From NCBI RefSeq assembly GCF_000025705.1, contig NC_013959.1:1541063-1605062 (forward strand): a stretch of DNA of 64,000 bases, read 5' to 3'. The notes under the pieces were generated by a model. The model saw nothing but the letters and a program-made list of their open reading frames with translations, did no database searches and had not been told where the DNA came from. Source of the DNA: Sideroxydans lithotrophicus ES-1 (GTDB lineage Bacteria; Pseudomonadota; Gammaproteobacteria; Burkholderiales; Gallionellaceae). The translations under genes were made by a program, and so were the position numbers. Positions 51,495-61,293 of the stretch are shown one piece after another (the stretch's first letter is position 1; each line of letters opens with the position of its first letter).

Positions 51495-52350
51495 TGGGTT
51501 TGCGATATACCGAAGGAGTGACGACCTTGAGTACATCGGTGATACCGTTCAGGCTTTCGGAGTGGCTGACGATGAAATAGCCGCCTGGCCGCAGCAAGGG
51601 CAACATGCGCTCCACCACACTCCGCTTGGTTTCCATATCGAAATAGATCATCACGTTGCGAAGGAAGATCACATCGAACTCGCCCAGCTTCGGCAAAGTC
51701 TCGTTCAAGTTGACTTGCATGAACGTGACCCGATTCCGCACATGGCGATCGATCAGAAAAGTCCCTTCCTGCTGCCCTACCCCCTTTAAACAAAAACGGC
51801 TGAGATAATGTCGCGGGATACCCTCGATCCGTTTCATCGGATAATGTCCGCTGCGTGCCTTTTCCAGCACGCGGGTGCTGATGTCCGACCCGATCACCTC
51901 CCATGCCGAGTCGCCCAGTACATCTGCCAGGCTCATGGCGATGGTGTAGGGCTCTTCACCGGATGAGCTGGCGGCACTCCAGACTCGGAAAGGCCTGTCT
52001 GGCCGACTCAGGCTGGGAGCTTGTTGGCGCAGGAAATCGAAATGTCTGGGCTCGCGGAAAAAGAAAGTCTCGTTGGTGGTCAACAGATCGATCGCGATCT
52101 GCAACTCATCGCGCCGGTCCTTTTGCATCAGGATACGGAAGTAATCGCCGTAGCTTTTCAGCCCATGTTGTTTGAGGCGTTTCACCAGACGCCCGCTCAC
52201 CAGAGGTTTCTTGGCGTCCGACATGCTGATTCCGGCGATCTCATAGATCATCGTCTGGAACTGGCGAAACTCCTGGTCGCTCAGACTGGGTTGTGATGTA
52301 ACAGTCATATGCGTCAGCCTATCGAGTGTTCCTGTTTCCATGCTTTCCAT
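51487..52350 (-). CDS. cheR: Chemoreceptor methyltransferase CheR
   Basis: Methylates receptor glutamates with S-adenosylmethionine. The frame gives 287 residues; the ATG at 52308 (MTVTSQPSLSD) is an alternative start. A helical N-terminal domain (about 20-95) precedes the SAM-binding domain with VWSAASSSGEEPYTIAM and FDVIFLRNVMIYFD. Its position between the MCP and cheD is usual. Confidence 0.95.
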   Translation of the reverse strand: MESMETGTLDRLTHMTVTSQPSLSDQEFRQFQTMIYEIAGISMSDAKKPLVSGRLVKRLKQHGLKSYGDYFRILMQKDRRDELQIAIDLLTTNETFFFREPRHFDFLRQQAPSLSRPDRPFRVWSAASSSGEEPYTIAMSLADVLGDSAWEVIGSDISTRVLEKARSGHYPMKRIEGIPRHYLSRFCLKGVGQQEGTFLIDRHVRNRVTFMQVNLNETLPKLGEFDVIFLRNVMIYFDMETKRSVVERMLPLLRPGGYFIVSHSESLNGITDVLKVVTPSVYRKPNA

Positions 52351-52405
52351 TCCGTTCGCACCCGATCGACATAAGATCTTCGGGTGCGATTATTTGCCAC
52401 AACAA

Positions 52406-54034
52406 TCAAAACCGCTGAAAACTGCTTTCGTCGATATCCGCTGCAACGGCCATGGGCTTCGCCGGCTTCCGGAGCGGCATGATGACCGCGCTGCGCTTGC
52501 CGCCTTGTTGAGCGACTTGCTTGACTTCAGTGACGCCGTCCACCTTGAAGAAACCGACCAGTTGCTGGAGATTCTCGGCCTGCCCGCTCATTTCCTCAGC
52601 AGTCGCTGCAAGCTCTTCAGAGGAACTCGCATTCTGCTGGGTGATCTGGTTGAGCTGGCTCATCGCGGTATTGATCTGTCCCACCCCCGACGATTGTTCA
52701 TTCGAGGCAGCCGCGATCTCCTGCACCAGATCGGATGTCTTGGTGATCGCAGGAACGATCTCGTCCAGCAACTTCCCGGCTTTTTCTGCCAGAGCGACGC
52801 TGCCTTTGGCGACCTCGCCGATCTCCTGCGCGGCTACCTGGCTGCGCTCCGCCAGTTTGCGCACTTCAGCCGCGACCACCGCGAAGCCTTTGCCGTGCTC
52901 TCCCGCACGTGCGGCTTCGATGGCGGCATTCAGCGCCAACAAATTGGTCTGGTAGGCGATATCATCGATGATGCCGATCTTGTCGGCGATGCTCTTCATC
53001 GCAGCGACCGTCTCCTTCACCGCCTGGCCGCCCTCATTGGCCTGGATCGACGTGTTTTCAGCCATGCCGTTGGTCACCTTTGCATTTTCTGCATTCTGCT
53101 GGATCGATGCGCTCATCTGCTCAACCGATGCACTGGTTTCCTCGACGCTGGCGGCCTGTTCCGACGTTGCCTGGCTCATGCTTTGGGCGGTCGCACTGAC
53201 CTCCTCAGAAGCACTCGATAATGCATCGGCCGAGCTGCGTACCTCACCGATCACCTGGGACAGCTTTTCGGTCATCGTTTGCATGGCCGCCAGCAACTCA
53301 CCTGTCTCGTCCTTGGATGTCACTTCGATCTTGACGGTCATGTCGCCTTCCGCCAGCTTGTTCGCCACATCTACAGCTTCATTCAACGGACGCGTGATGC
53401 TGCGAGTCACCCACCAGGCAAAGAAGACCGCAATACTTATCGCGATCAAACCCAGCACCAGGATCAACGTCCGGGTCTGCGATGCAGCCTGGCTGGCGGC
53501 CTCCCCGCTGTTGGTCATCAGTTGCGATTGAAAGTCGATCAAGTCGTTCACTGCGCTGATGTATTGGCCTTGGGACTGACGCATCACTGTAACCATTAAT
53601 TCGATCGCCTCATCGCGTTTGCCGGCTTTCTGCAATTCGATGAATCGATCCTGATACGCAACGAAAGCCTTGCGTGCATCCATCGCCTTGGCAAGTGCCT
53701 TTTTGCCATCTTCCGTTTTGATGGTTTTTTCCAGCTTGTCGAAGCCATCAATGATCTTTGCACGCGAATCAGCGACACGATCAAGCTCCTTTTTCATTTC
53801 ATCCTTGCTGGATACAAGAGCTGCATTGCGCAATGCTCGCGCGATCACGTTGACCTGACTGACAATCCCGTTCGCAATCACTGTTTTGGGGAACTTGTCG
53901 CCCACCATGTCCTCGATCTCATTACTGACTTGGCCTACGCGTATGAAAGAAACCGCCGAAATAACCACCAGCAGGATCAACACCAAAGCGAAGCCTATCC
54001 CCAACCGCATACCTATCTTCATATCCTTAAGCAT
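52406..54034 (-). CDS. Methyl-accepting chemotaxis protein
   Basis: A 542-residue transmembrane receptor: TM1 about 10-30, a periplasmic four-helix sensor (about 31-188, 4HB_MCP type), TM2 about 189-210, HAMP about 212-265 and a signalling hairpin about 280-510. The conserved tip is [20 protein letters not shown]-like, with [16 protein letters not shown]. The C-terminus (ESSFQRF) lacks the NWETF pentapeptide for CheR/CheB tethering. Ligand unknown. Confidence 0.95.
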   Translation of the reverse strand: MLKDMKIGMRLGIGFALVLILLVVISAVSFIRVGQVSNEIEDMVGDKFPKTVIANGIVSQVNVIARALRNAALVSSKDEMKKELDRVADSRAKIIDGFDKLEKTIKTEDGKKALAKAMDARKAFVAYQDRFIELQKAGKRDEAIELMVTVMRQSQGQYISAVNDLIDFQSQLMTNSGEAASQAASQTRTLILVLGLIAISIAVFFAWWVTRSITRPLNEAVDVANKLAEGDMTVKIEVTSKDETGELLAAMQTMTEKLSQVIGEVRSSADALSSASEEVSATAQSMSQATSEQAASVEETSASVEQMSASIQQNAENAKVTNGMAENTSIQANEGGQAVKETVAAMKSIADKIGIIDDIAYQTNLLALNAAIEAARAGEHGKGFAVVAAEVRKLAERSQVAAQEIGEVAKGSVALAEKAGKLLDEIVPAITKTSDLVQEIAAASNEQSSGVGQINTAMSQLNQITQQNASSSEELAATAEEMSGQAENLQQLVGFFKVDGVTEVKQVAQQGGKRSAVIMPLRKPAKPMAVAADIDESSFQRF

Positions 54035-54093
54035 TTCACACCTCTCTCGAAACTCGTTTATTGAATGACTCGATCACTTTCCTCAACACTGCA

Positions 54094-54636
54094 TTACCCG
54101 GCTGCCGCTAATGCGCCCTGTGTTGAAACCGCGGCCAACGATGCGATCTCATCCACTGACAGAACTTTTCCAACATCAAGCAGAATCACGAATCTGCCAT
54201 CTACCTTGCCCATACCCTGAATGAAGTCGGTGCGTATCTTTGCGCCAAATGCAGGTGGAGGCTCGATCTCGCTGGCGGGTATCTCCAGCACTTCGCTCAC
54301 CGCATCCACAAGCACGCCGATATCGTGTTTTTCATCACCCGTGGGCACTTCGATGATGACGATGCAAGTGCGGCGCGTGACCTGTGTCGCACCACGTCCA
54401 AACCGCACACTCAGATCCAGTACCGGCACGACTGCCCCGCGCAGATTGATCACACCACGGATAAAGCCGGGCATCATCGGCACTTCGGTCAGCTGTCCAT
54501 ACTCGATGATCTCTTTCACGCTCAACGTGCCTACTGCAAACATCTCACTGCCCAGCGTGAACGTCAGGAATTGCTGAACTGCCGCCACTTGCTCCATCTT
54601 TGCTGCGTTATCTGTCTTTACCAATGCGCCCATCAC
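54094..54636 (-). CDS. cheW: Chemotaxis coupling protein CheW
   Basis: A 180-residue adaptor that links receptors to CheA. CheW motifs are FLTFTLGSEMFAVG, VKEIIEYGQLTEVP, IRGVINLRGAVVPVLDL and VDAVSEVLEIPASEIEPPP. The true start may be the second ATG (54633). It lies 40 bases after cheA. Confidence 0.95.
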   Translation of the reverse strand: MMGALVKTDNAAKMEQVAAVQQFLTFTLGSEMFAVGTLSVKEIIEYGQLTEVPMMPGFIRGVINLRGAVVPVLDLSVRFGRGATQVTRRTCIVIIEVPTGDEKHDIGVLVDAVSEVLEIPASEIEPPPAFGAKIRTDFIQGMGKVDGRFVILLDVGKVLSVDEIASLAAVSTQGALAAAG

Positions 54637-54676
54637 AGTCTCCTAATGTTCACGTATTCTTCAAATTCCAAACTTT

Positions 54677-56854
54677 TCACACGACTTCTGTACCGGTCTT
54701 TTCCGTCTGTACTGACACCTGTTGAACAAGGCGGGGCACATCCAGGATCAATGCCACTTCGCCGCTTCCGAGTATGGTCGACCCGCCAATACCGTTCAGG
54801 TGGTTGAAGATACGTCCCAGCGGCTTGATCACGGTCTGGAACTCTCCCTGCAAGGTATCCACCACCAGTCCGGCACGCGATTCGCCGTATTGCACCACCA
54901 CGACGTTCTCGCGCCGGACCGGAGCGCCGGTCACATCGAACAAGTCGCGCAGGCGCAGGTAAGGCAGCACCTGCCCGCGCAGGGAAAGATAGTTGCGTTC
55001 TTTTGCCGCCCGCTTGTCTGCCTCGGAAAGCTCGATGCACTCGACCACAAGGTCGAGAGGTATGACGAAGGATGATTTACCCACTCCGACCAGGAACCCA
55101 TCGATGATCGCCAGCGTGAGCGGGAGCCGGATGCGTATCGTCGTCCCTTTTCCCTCTTCGCTGGAAAGATCGATGCTGCCGCGCAAGGCTGTGATATTGC
55201 GTCGGACCACATCCATGCCGACACCGCGGCCGGAAAGGTTGCTCACCACATCGGCAGTGGAGAACCCGGCTTCGAAGATCAGGTTGAATATCTCCTTGTC
55301 GCTGAGATTTGCATCCGGCTGCACCAGTCCGCGTTCGATGGCCTTGCCCAGTATCTTGTCTTTCTTCAGGCCACCGCCGTCATCCGAAACTTCGATGACG
55401 ATACTGCCGGAATCATGATAGGCATTCAGGCGCAGCGTCCCTTTGGCCGGTTTGCCGGCAGCGATGCGCACCTCGGCGGACTCGATGCCGTGATCCATGG
55501 AGTTGCGCACCAGATGCGTGAGCGGGTCGCCGATCTTTTCCACCACGGTCTTGTCCAGTTCGGTCTCCGCACCGCTGATGATGAGCTCGATTTCCTTGCC
55601 CAGTTCTTTGCTGACATCACGTACCACGCGCTGAAAACGGTTGAAGGTGGCACCGATCTGGACCATGCGCAGTGTGAGCGCGGAGTCCCGAACTTCCTCT
55701 ACCAAACGGGACATGGTCGAGGCAGCTTCCTGCAATTCGGAGATCCCTGCCCGCTGTGCAACCAGTACTGTCCCGGCGCTGGCTATCGTAAGTTCTCCGA
55801 TGAGATTGATCAGGTGATCCAGCTTGTCTGCATCGACACGGATCAGGTTGCTTTCAGCCGTTTTCTGTTCTTTGACCTGTTTCTGTTTCTCCAGTGCTGC
55901 GGATACGACTGCAGGACGCACGACCTTCTCCTCCAGCAGGGTCTCGCCAAGAGGACGTTTATGATCATCAGCACATTGCGCCTGGTTGCGCAGAGTCTGC
56001 TCCAGTTCACTCTCCGTCAGCGTACCGCACTGGACAAGGATCTCGCCCAGGCGCATCTCCTTTTCCGGCAGATCGCGGATCAGATTTATATATTCGATCA
56101 TCTTGCTGTGCGGCGGCATGATGCGTATCTGGCAATCGTCGCGGACAAACTCGAACGCACCTTCGATGGCCGTCTTGTCTGCATCGGTCTGGTAACTGAT
56201 CTCGAACCCAAGGTGGCATGACTCCGGATCCAGCTGCGAGATCGGCGGGATAGACTCTACGATGGTCACCACATTGATGACCTTGCCGAAGGTATTGAGA
56301 TAGCGGATGAATGACAATGGATCCATTCCATTCCTGAGTACATTCACACCGAAGCGGAGAGAGATATGCCAATTATCAGTCTCGACCCCGTCCCCGATTG
56401 CGCGCTCGATCTGCGGGGACTGCGCTGCCGGCACAGCGTTCTTCAGGGTGGCCTCCTCCGCCTTATGGCCGAGATACAGATTGAGCTGTTTGACCAGTTC
56501 GGCACTGTGTCGATGGCTGTCTTCGTCAGGCTCCTGCCCTTGCGCCGCATGATCGACCAGTGCACCGATGTGGTCGCGTGCGGATAGAAGTAGTGCAACC
56601 AGATCGGCCTCGATCGTCAATTCACCACTGCGTACCTTGTCCAGAACGCTTTCCGCCACATGGGTGAATGCGACGATGTATTCCAGTCCGAACAGACCCG
56701 CAGAGCCCTTGATCGTGTGTGCCGCCCGGAAGATCGCATTGATGATCTCCGGATCATGTTCTGCCTGTTCGATACGCAATAGCGCATCTTCCATCTGTTC
56801 CAGCAGTTCGCGGCTTTCGATGATGAACGTCTTGAGCGCTTCGTCGAGATTCAT
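54677..56854 (-). CDS. cheA: Chemotaxis sensor kinase CheA
   Basis: A 725-residue kinase. P1 Hpt domain with phosphorylated His46 (FRAAHTIKGSAG), a less conserved middle region (about 140-310), dimerisation P3 (LDHLINLIGELTIA), ATPase P4 with N-box VRNSMDHGIE, DDGGGL and GRGVGMDVV, and a CheW-like P5 (about 590-715). It is followed by cheW and passes phosphate to CheY and CheB in the same operon. I see no receiver domain at the end. Confidence 0.96.
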   Translation of the reverse strand: MNLDEALKTFIIESRELLEQMEDALLRIEQAEHDPEIINAIFRAAHTIKGSAGLFGLEYIVAFTHVAESVLDKVRSGELTIEADLVALLLSARDHIGALVDHAAQGQEPDEDSHRHSAELVKQLNLYLGHKAEEATLKNAVPAAQSPQIERAIGDGVETDNWHISLRFGVNVLRNGMDPLSFIRYLNTFGKVINVVTIVESIPPISQLDPESCHLGFEISYQTDADKTAIEGAFEFVRDDCQIRIMPPHSKMIEYINLIRDLPEKEMRLGEILVQCGTLTESELEQTLRNQAQCADDHKRPLGETLLEEKVVRPAVVSAALEKQKQVKEQKTAESNLIRVDADKLDHLINLIGELTIASAGTVLVAQRAGISELQEAASTMSRLVEEVRDSALTLRMVQIGATFNRFQRVVRDVSKELGKEIELIISGAETELDKTVVEKIGDPLTHLVRNSMDHGIESAEVRIAAGKPAKGTLRLNAYHDSGSIVIEVSDDGGGLKKDKILGKAIERGLVQPDANLSDKEIFNLIFEAGFSTADVVSNLSGRGVGMDVVRRNITALRGSIDLSSEEGKGTTIRIRLPLTLAIIDGFLVGVGKSSFVIPLDLVVECIELSEADKRAAKERNYLSLRGQVLPYLRLRDLFDVTGAPVRRENVVVVQYGESRAGLVVDTLQGEFQTVIKPLGRIFNHLNGIGGSTILGSGEVALILDVPRLVQQVSVQTEKTGTEVV

Positions 56855-56864
56855 TGCTTATTCC

Positions 56865-57191
56865 TTAATGCGAAGGGTGGGAGAAGATCACGATCTGATC
56901 GCCGAAGAAACCGCCGAGATCGCACAGATCGAGCATCTCCTGCACCGGCTTGCTATGTCCGACCAGATGCAATTGCTTGTCGCGGATCATGGCTTCCAGT
57001 TTTGCCGAAACGAGGAGTTGCAGCCCTGCGGAATCGATCTCGCTCACGCGCGACAGATCGATTTCGATCACATCGGCATGGTTGATGTGTGGATAGATGA
57101 CATCCTTCAGCTCAGCGGCACGGTAGATCGTCAACTCGCCTTCGATAGCGAACCCGGCCTTCCCACTTGATGAATTCTCGCGTTGTGACAT
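56865..57191 (-). CDS. STAS-domain protein of the chemotaxis operon
   Basis: ATG 57191 gives 108 residues. The single STAS domain has VIEIDLSRVSEIDSAGLQLL, where the serine of DSAG is the residue phosphorylated in anti-sigma-factor antagonists. It lies between cheY and cheA, 10 bases from cheA. STAS genes are known in several che/wsp-like operons; a role in tuning CheA or in localisation is a guess. Confidence 0.9.
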   Translation of the reverse strand: MSQRENSSSGKAGFAIEGELTIYRAAELKDVIYPHINHADVIEIDLSRVSEIDSAGLQLLVSAKLEAMIRDKQLHLVGHSKPVQEMLDLCDLGGFFGDQIVIFSHPSH

Positions 57192-57220
57192 GGACACTCC
57201 AGTTTGTATTTCGGGCAGTG

Positions 57221-57589
57221 TTAAGGCAGGACCAGTTTGGATACTGCGGTCAGCATCTGTGCCGGCTGGAATGGCTTGACCACCCATGCCTTGGCACCAG
57301 CGGCCTGGCCTGCTTGTTTCTTGTCTTCACCAGCTTCAGTCGTCAGCATGATGACGGGCGTGAATTTGTATTCGGCTTTCTGCTTGGCTTCCTTGACGAA
57401 AGTGATGCCATCCATGTTGGGCATGTTCACATCGCTGATGATCAGATGGATCTTCTGCCCGGTCAGTTTGGACAGCGCATCCTTGCCGTCGCAGGCCTCG
57501 ATCACATCGTAACCGGCCCCTTTCAGGGCGATGCTCACTACTTGACGCAGGGATGCCGAATCGTCCACCACCAGAATTGTCTTTGCCAT
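57221..57589 (-). CDS. cheY: Chemotaxis response regulator CheY
   Basis: A 122-residue single-domain receiver. The acid pocket is D9/D10, the phosphorylation site D53 (IISDVNMPNMDG), with the conserved Thr in MLTTEAG and Lys in WVVKPF. It should bind the flagellar switch when phosphorylated. It comes second in the operon. Confidence 0.95.
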   Translation of the reverse strand: MAKTILVVDDSASLRQVVSIALKGAGYDVIEACDGKDALSKLTGQKIHLIISDVNMPNMDGITFVKEAKQKAEYKFTPVIMLTTEAGEDKKQAGQAAGAKAWVVKPFQPAQMLTAVSKLVLP

Positions 57590-57599
57590 TTATATGCTC

Positions 57600-58808
57600 C
57601 TAGAAAAAAGTGATATCGGAAGAATTGTTTGCCGGAATATGCTGTTTGCCGTCATGCACCGCATGCTGTTCGGGCATGGTGTAGGTCTGCGCCAGTTCGT
57701 TCAACCATGCTCGTGCATCCATGGAATTCGCAGTGTTTCCGGCAGCACGATCATGCTCGCATTCGTGCAGGTGATCCTCCAGCTTGCCGAGGTCATTGCG
57801 CACATGCATCAGCATCTGGCTGACACGGTCCTGGAATTGCAGCGCGACCAGAACCTCGGAAATCTCATTGCCTATGATCTGGCTTTCGTTGCGCAGTATC
57901 TCTGCCGAGTCGGCCAACCCGGAAGTTGCCGTGCCAAACTTGGCCATGACGTGTTCGATGACCAGTTCCGAATTCGCGACCATCTCGGTGTCCTGCTTGG
58001 CGTATTGTTCGGAGACACGCAGCGTGGAAGCAATGGCCTGGTTCACCGTTTCCACGGTGGCACTGATCTTTTTGCCCGTATCGCCGGACAGGTTCGAGAG
58101 TTTCCGCACCTCATCGGCGACCACGGCAAAACCGCGGCCTACTTCACCAGCGCGGGCAGCCTCGATGGCCGCATTCAATGCGAGCAGATTGGTCTGCCCG
58201 GCGATGTCAGCCACATCCTGCGCCATCTTCTTCAGGTCACCGGTGAATTGTGACAACGCGTAGATCTCATTCAGCATCGAGCGTTTGACTTCCAACGCTG
58301 AACGCAACGAGGTGACGATGGAATTAAGTTCTGTCTGGCTTTCTTTCAACAGCGTGACCAGATCTGATTGCTCGCCATTGCCAGAGGACATCGCGGAAGT
58401 GGCTAGCGCCGAAGACAATCTTTGTGAAAGATTGCCAAAGCGCATGGACAGATCGGTGATGGAAGATTCGGTATGCACACGCGCCATTTCGATCTGGTTG
58501 GACCAGACCGGCAGTACGTCGACGCACAAGCCATCCAGACCGTCGATGTGTCGTGCCCTTTCCTGTCCGAGCTCGTGCTCGAACTGGAGTTGCATCCCGG
58601 CTGCAGATTCATTCAATATCCGCTTGTGACTTGAAACCGAGAGCATGACGGCAGCGATGGACAGCAATCCCAAGACGCCCGTGATAGCCAACGCAAGCGC
58701 CCCCGTTCCGCCGATCACGAGTACGCTGACGATACCCGACAGGCCGAGTACGACTTGGGGAACGGCTATCCGCTGATAACTGCCATCTGGTTGCAACTTG
58801 CTATTCAT
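57600..58808 (-). CDS. Short methyl-accepting chemotaxis-like protein
   Basis: ATG 58808 gives 402 residues. Two adjacent hydrophobic helices (about 20-60) form a membrane hairpin with almost no periplasmic loop. A signalling region follows (about 190-290, [20 protein letters not shown] and [17 protein letters not shown]), then a helical end with [13 protein letters not shown]. There is no HAMP or ligand domain, so it probably senses a cytoplasmic or membrane cue. First gene of the che operon. Confidence 0.88.
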   Translation of the reverse strand: MNSKLQPDGSYQRIAVPQVVLGLSGIVSVLVIGGTGALALAITGVLGLLSIAAVMLSVSSHKRILNESAAGMQLQFEHELGQERARHIDGLDGLCVDVLPVWSNQIEMARVHTESSITDLSMRFGNLSQRLSSALATSAMSSGNGEQSDLVTLLKESQTELNSIVTSLRSALEVKRSMLNEIYALSQFTGDLKKMAQDVADIAGQTNLLALNAAIEAARAGEVGRGFAVVADEVRKLSNLSGDTGKKISATVETVNQAIASTLRVSEQYAKQDTEMVANSELVIEHVMAKFGTATSGLADSAEILRNESQIIGNEISEVLVALQFQDRVSQMLMHVRNDLGKLEDHLHECEHDRAAGNTANSMDARAWLNELAQTYTMPEQHAVHDGKQHIPANNSSDITFF

Positions 58809-58981
58809 CTCGTCTCCCGAACTCCGACTTTCCCCTCTTAATTGTGCAACTGGAGCCTGTTGATTGCGTGGCTGCAATTACGATTGAGGGTTTTAGTATG
58901 GTGACGGCGGATGAGGTGAAAAAATATCAGGCAATCTTGATTCTTGAGTAGGTTATATGGAAATATTTTATAGGGATATTC

Positions 58982-60529
58982 CTACAGGGCCTCGAACATC
59001 ACAGGCTGAGTCGCATCAACCAGGGGAAAGCAGACTTCCACCACAGTACCTTTGCCCGGTTCGCTAAGAAAAACGATCTCACCGCTCAACATGTTGCTGA
59101 GTTCTTCCATGGCGACCATCCCCAGGGAGTTTCTTCTCGAACGATCCAGATCGAATCCCTTGCCGTCATCCCGCACTTCCAGGCGATATCCTTTATTGCG
59201 CTCCTCGAATGTGATGGCAACGGCATTTGCCTCGGCATGCAGCAGGACGTTGGAAAGTGCGATCTGGACTATCTTGAATACGATGCCGGTGAAGCCTTCG
59301 CTGATTCCTGTGATACCCTCATCGACATGGACTTCATAATGCATCCCGGTACCCGCCAGGCAATCGTCTGCCAGCCACTCCAGCGCTGATGAGATCCCAG
59401 TGTTAAGCACCGATGGATACATGGACGACACGATATCGCGCATGTGCGATATCGTGCCATCCAGCAAAACGAGCGCATCGTCTATCTGCACTTTCAAGAT
59501 CGCAGAATCCTTCCCATAGCGCATGGATAGCATGGCAAGTTTCATGCGCAATGCACTCAGCAACTGTCCGTATTCCTCATGCATCTTGCGCGCCATTTCC
59601 TTGCGTACCAGACCTTCTTCAATCTCCCGGCGCGCAGTCAGATCCCGCAGAAGCGCACGGGAGTCGCGCAAATGGCGTTCAGTTTCCTTCAGTGTGCTGA
59701 TATCGCGCCCGATGCTCAACACACCGATAACTTCTCCGGTTGCGCCATGCTCCGGGATTAAACGAATATGGCTGGTTACCGTCTCACCTGTCGCGGTCAA
59801 CCAGGTGCATTCCATCTCATCATCCATTCCACTATCCAGCACCCCCAATATCCTTTGCAGATGGTTCATCCCATAATAGTCATGCACGGGTAGAAAGGGT
59901 TGCGTCTGGCTCGATGCAGCGGCAAGCTTGTTGAAGGCACGATTGGCATAGATGCAATGGCCTTTCAGGTCATAACGTGCGATGGTGTCAGGGGATTGTT
60001 CCGCCAGCGCTATGAAGTCGTTTGCCCGGGCTGTAAGCAGATCTCTGGTTTCCTCGATTTCACCGGCATTCTGCAGAAATCCCATGATCTTCCTGTCGTT
60101 GCCGATCTTCGCCGAGGGGATCAATCGCACTTTTAAGGGAATCGAGCGGTTTTCTGTCATATGCCAACAAGCAGTTCCATATTCGAGATCGCAGTCGTTC
60201 GTTACGACCGAGTTCAAGGCGTCGATCAGACGCACAAAAAAAGTGCTCTTTTCATTGGGCAGGTTTTGTACGAGCTCTGATATCAATCTTCCCTGACAAG
60301 CCGTTGAAATGAATCCTGTTGCAGCCTCATTCATCTCTTCGATCGTGAATTGAGCGAAGGCATCCGCATTGATGACGAAAATACCGGCCACACTGTTATG
60401 GAATAGATCCTGATAATGCTGGCTGGCCCTGACAGGTGCCGGTCTGAAGAACCCAAATGACGACACCAAAACAAGGTATGCACCAGCAAAGAGAGCCAGC
60501 GCGGCGATGACAACAACCACAGTCGGCAT
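58982..60529 (-). CDS. PAS-containing HisKA_3 sensor kinase
   Basis: A 515-residue kinase with an N-terminal membrane helix (about 4-26), two PAS-like domains (about 40-160 and 165-285) and a NarX-type HisKA_3/HATPase_c module. The phosphorylated His lies in MARKMHEEYGQ (consensus RELHDELGQ), and ATP-binding motifs are EVRDDGKGFD and LGMVAMEELSNM. It lies 137 bases downstream of the NarL-type regulator gene on the same strand. Confidence 0.88.
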   Translation of the reverse strand: MPTVVVVIAALALFAGAYLVLVSSFGFFRPAPVRASQHYQDLFHNSVAGIFVINADAFAQFTIEEMNEAATGFISTACQGRLISELVQNLPNEKSTFFVRLIDALNSVVTNDCDLEYGTACWHMTENRSIPLKVRLIPSAKIGNDRKIMGFLQNAGEIEETRDLLTARANDFIALAEQSPDTIARYDLKGHCIYANRAFNKLAAASSQTQPFLPVHDYYGMNHLQRILGVLDSGMDDEMECTWLTATGETVTSHIRLIPEHGATGEVIGVLSIGRDISTLKETERHLRDSRALLRDLTARREIEEGLVRKEMARKMHEEYGQLLSALRMKLAMLSMRYGKDSAILKVQIDDALVLLDGTISHMRDIVSSMYPSVLNTGISSALEWLADDCLAGTGMHYEVHVDEGITGISEGFTGIVFKIVQIALSNVLLHAEANAVAITFEERNKGYRLEVRDDGKGFDLDRSRRNSLGMVAMEELSNMLSGEIVFLSEPGKGTVVEVCFPLVDATQPVMFEAL

Positions 60530-60666
60530 GATTATTTGTTACCTGGATTTGACAGGCGAGCAGGATGCTATGGATGGTTCGGCTCAGCCATCAGGCAATA
60601 TTGAATTTGCTGTAGGAAATGAGAACAATAACAGGTAAGGATTTCCTGACGCGAGAGTGATTCCAG

Positions 60667-61293
60667 TCAAACCAAACCGTGTTCGACACCGTAACGGATC
60701 AATTCTGCGTTGTTTTGAAGGTTCAGTTTTTGCATCAACCGTGCTTTGTGGGTACTGACGGTCTTGTTGCTGATAACCAGCTCCGCGGCGACCTCATTGA
60801 CACTTTTGCCCTGTACCAACAGGTGCAAGATCGTGTATTCCCGCTCAGAAAGGACCTCTCTTGGAAGGTACTGCGCGTGCTGTCCCGTGTCGAAAGCCAT
60901 CTTTTCAGCCAGGCTGGGGGCGATGAATCGTCCGCCTGATGCCACTTTACGGATAGCTTCGATCAGAACTTCCGGATCGCTATCTTTTGTACAGTAACCG
61001 GCAGCGCCGGCAATCAGGGCACGTCTCGCGATCTGCGGCTCATTGTGCATGCTTAGAACGAGTATCGGCAATTGTGGATCCTGCGCCCGGATGCGCTCGA
61101 TCAGCTCAACCCCGCTGATCCCGGGCATCGTCATGTCCAGCAACAACAAGTCTACCTGAACTTTGCGTAATGACTCCAAGAGTTGCGCACCATTCGTCGC
61201 CTCTCCTGCCATCGAGATACCGGACAGTGTGAATAGCTGCTTGAGTCCTTCACGCACGATGGCGTGATCATCTGCAATAAATACCCTTATCAT
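60667..61293 (-). CDS. NarL/FixJ-family response regulator
   Basis: A 208-residue regulator: receiver domain about 1-120 with D53 (LLDMTMPG) and acid residues D8/D9, then a LuxR-type HTH (about 145-205, LSEREYTILHLLVQGKSVNE and ISNKTVSTHKARL). Its start overlaps the stop of the 902-residue kinase (ATGA), so they form a two-component pair. Target genes are unknown. Confidence 0.95.
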   Translation of the reverse strand: MIRVFIADDHAIVREGLKQLFTLSGISMAGEATNGAQLLESLRKVQVDLLLLDMTMPGISGVELIERIRAQDPQLPILVLSMHNEPQIARRALIAGAAGYCTKDSDPEVLIEAIRKVASGGRFIAPSLAEKMAFDTGQHAQYLPREVLSEREYTILHLLVQGKSVNEVAAELVISNKTVSTHKARLMQKLNLQNNAELIRYGVEHGLV

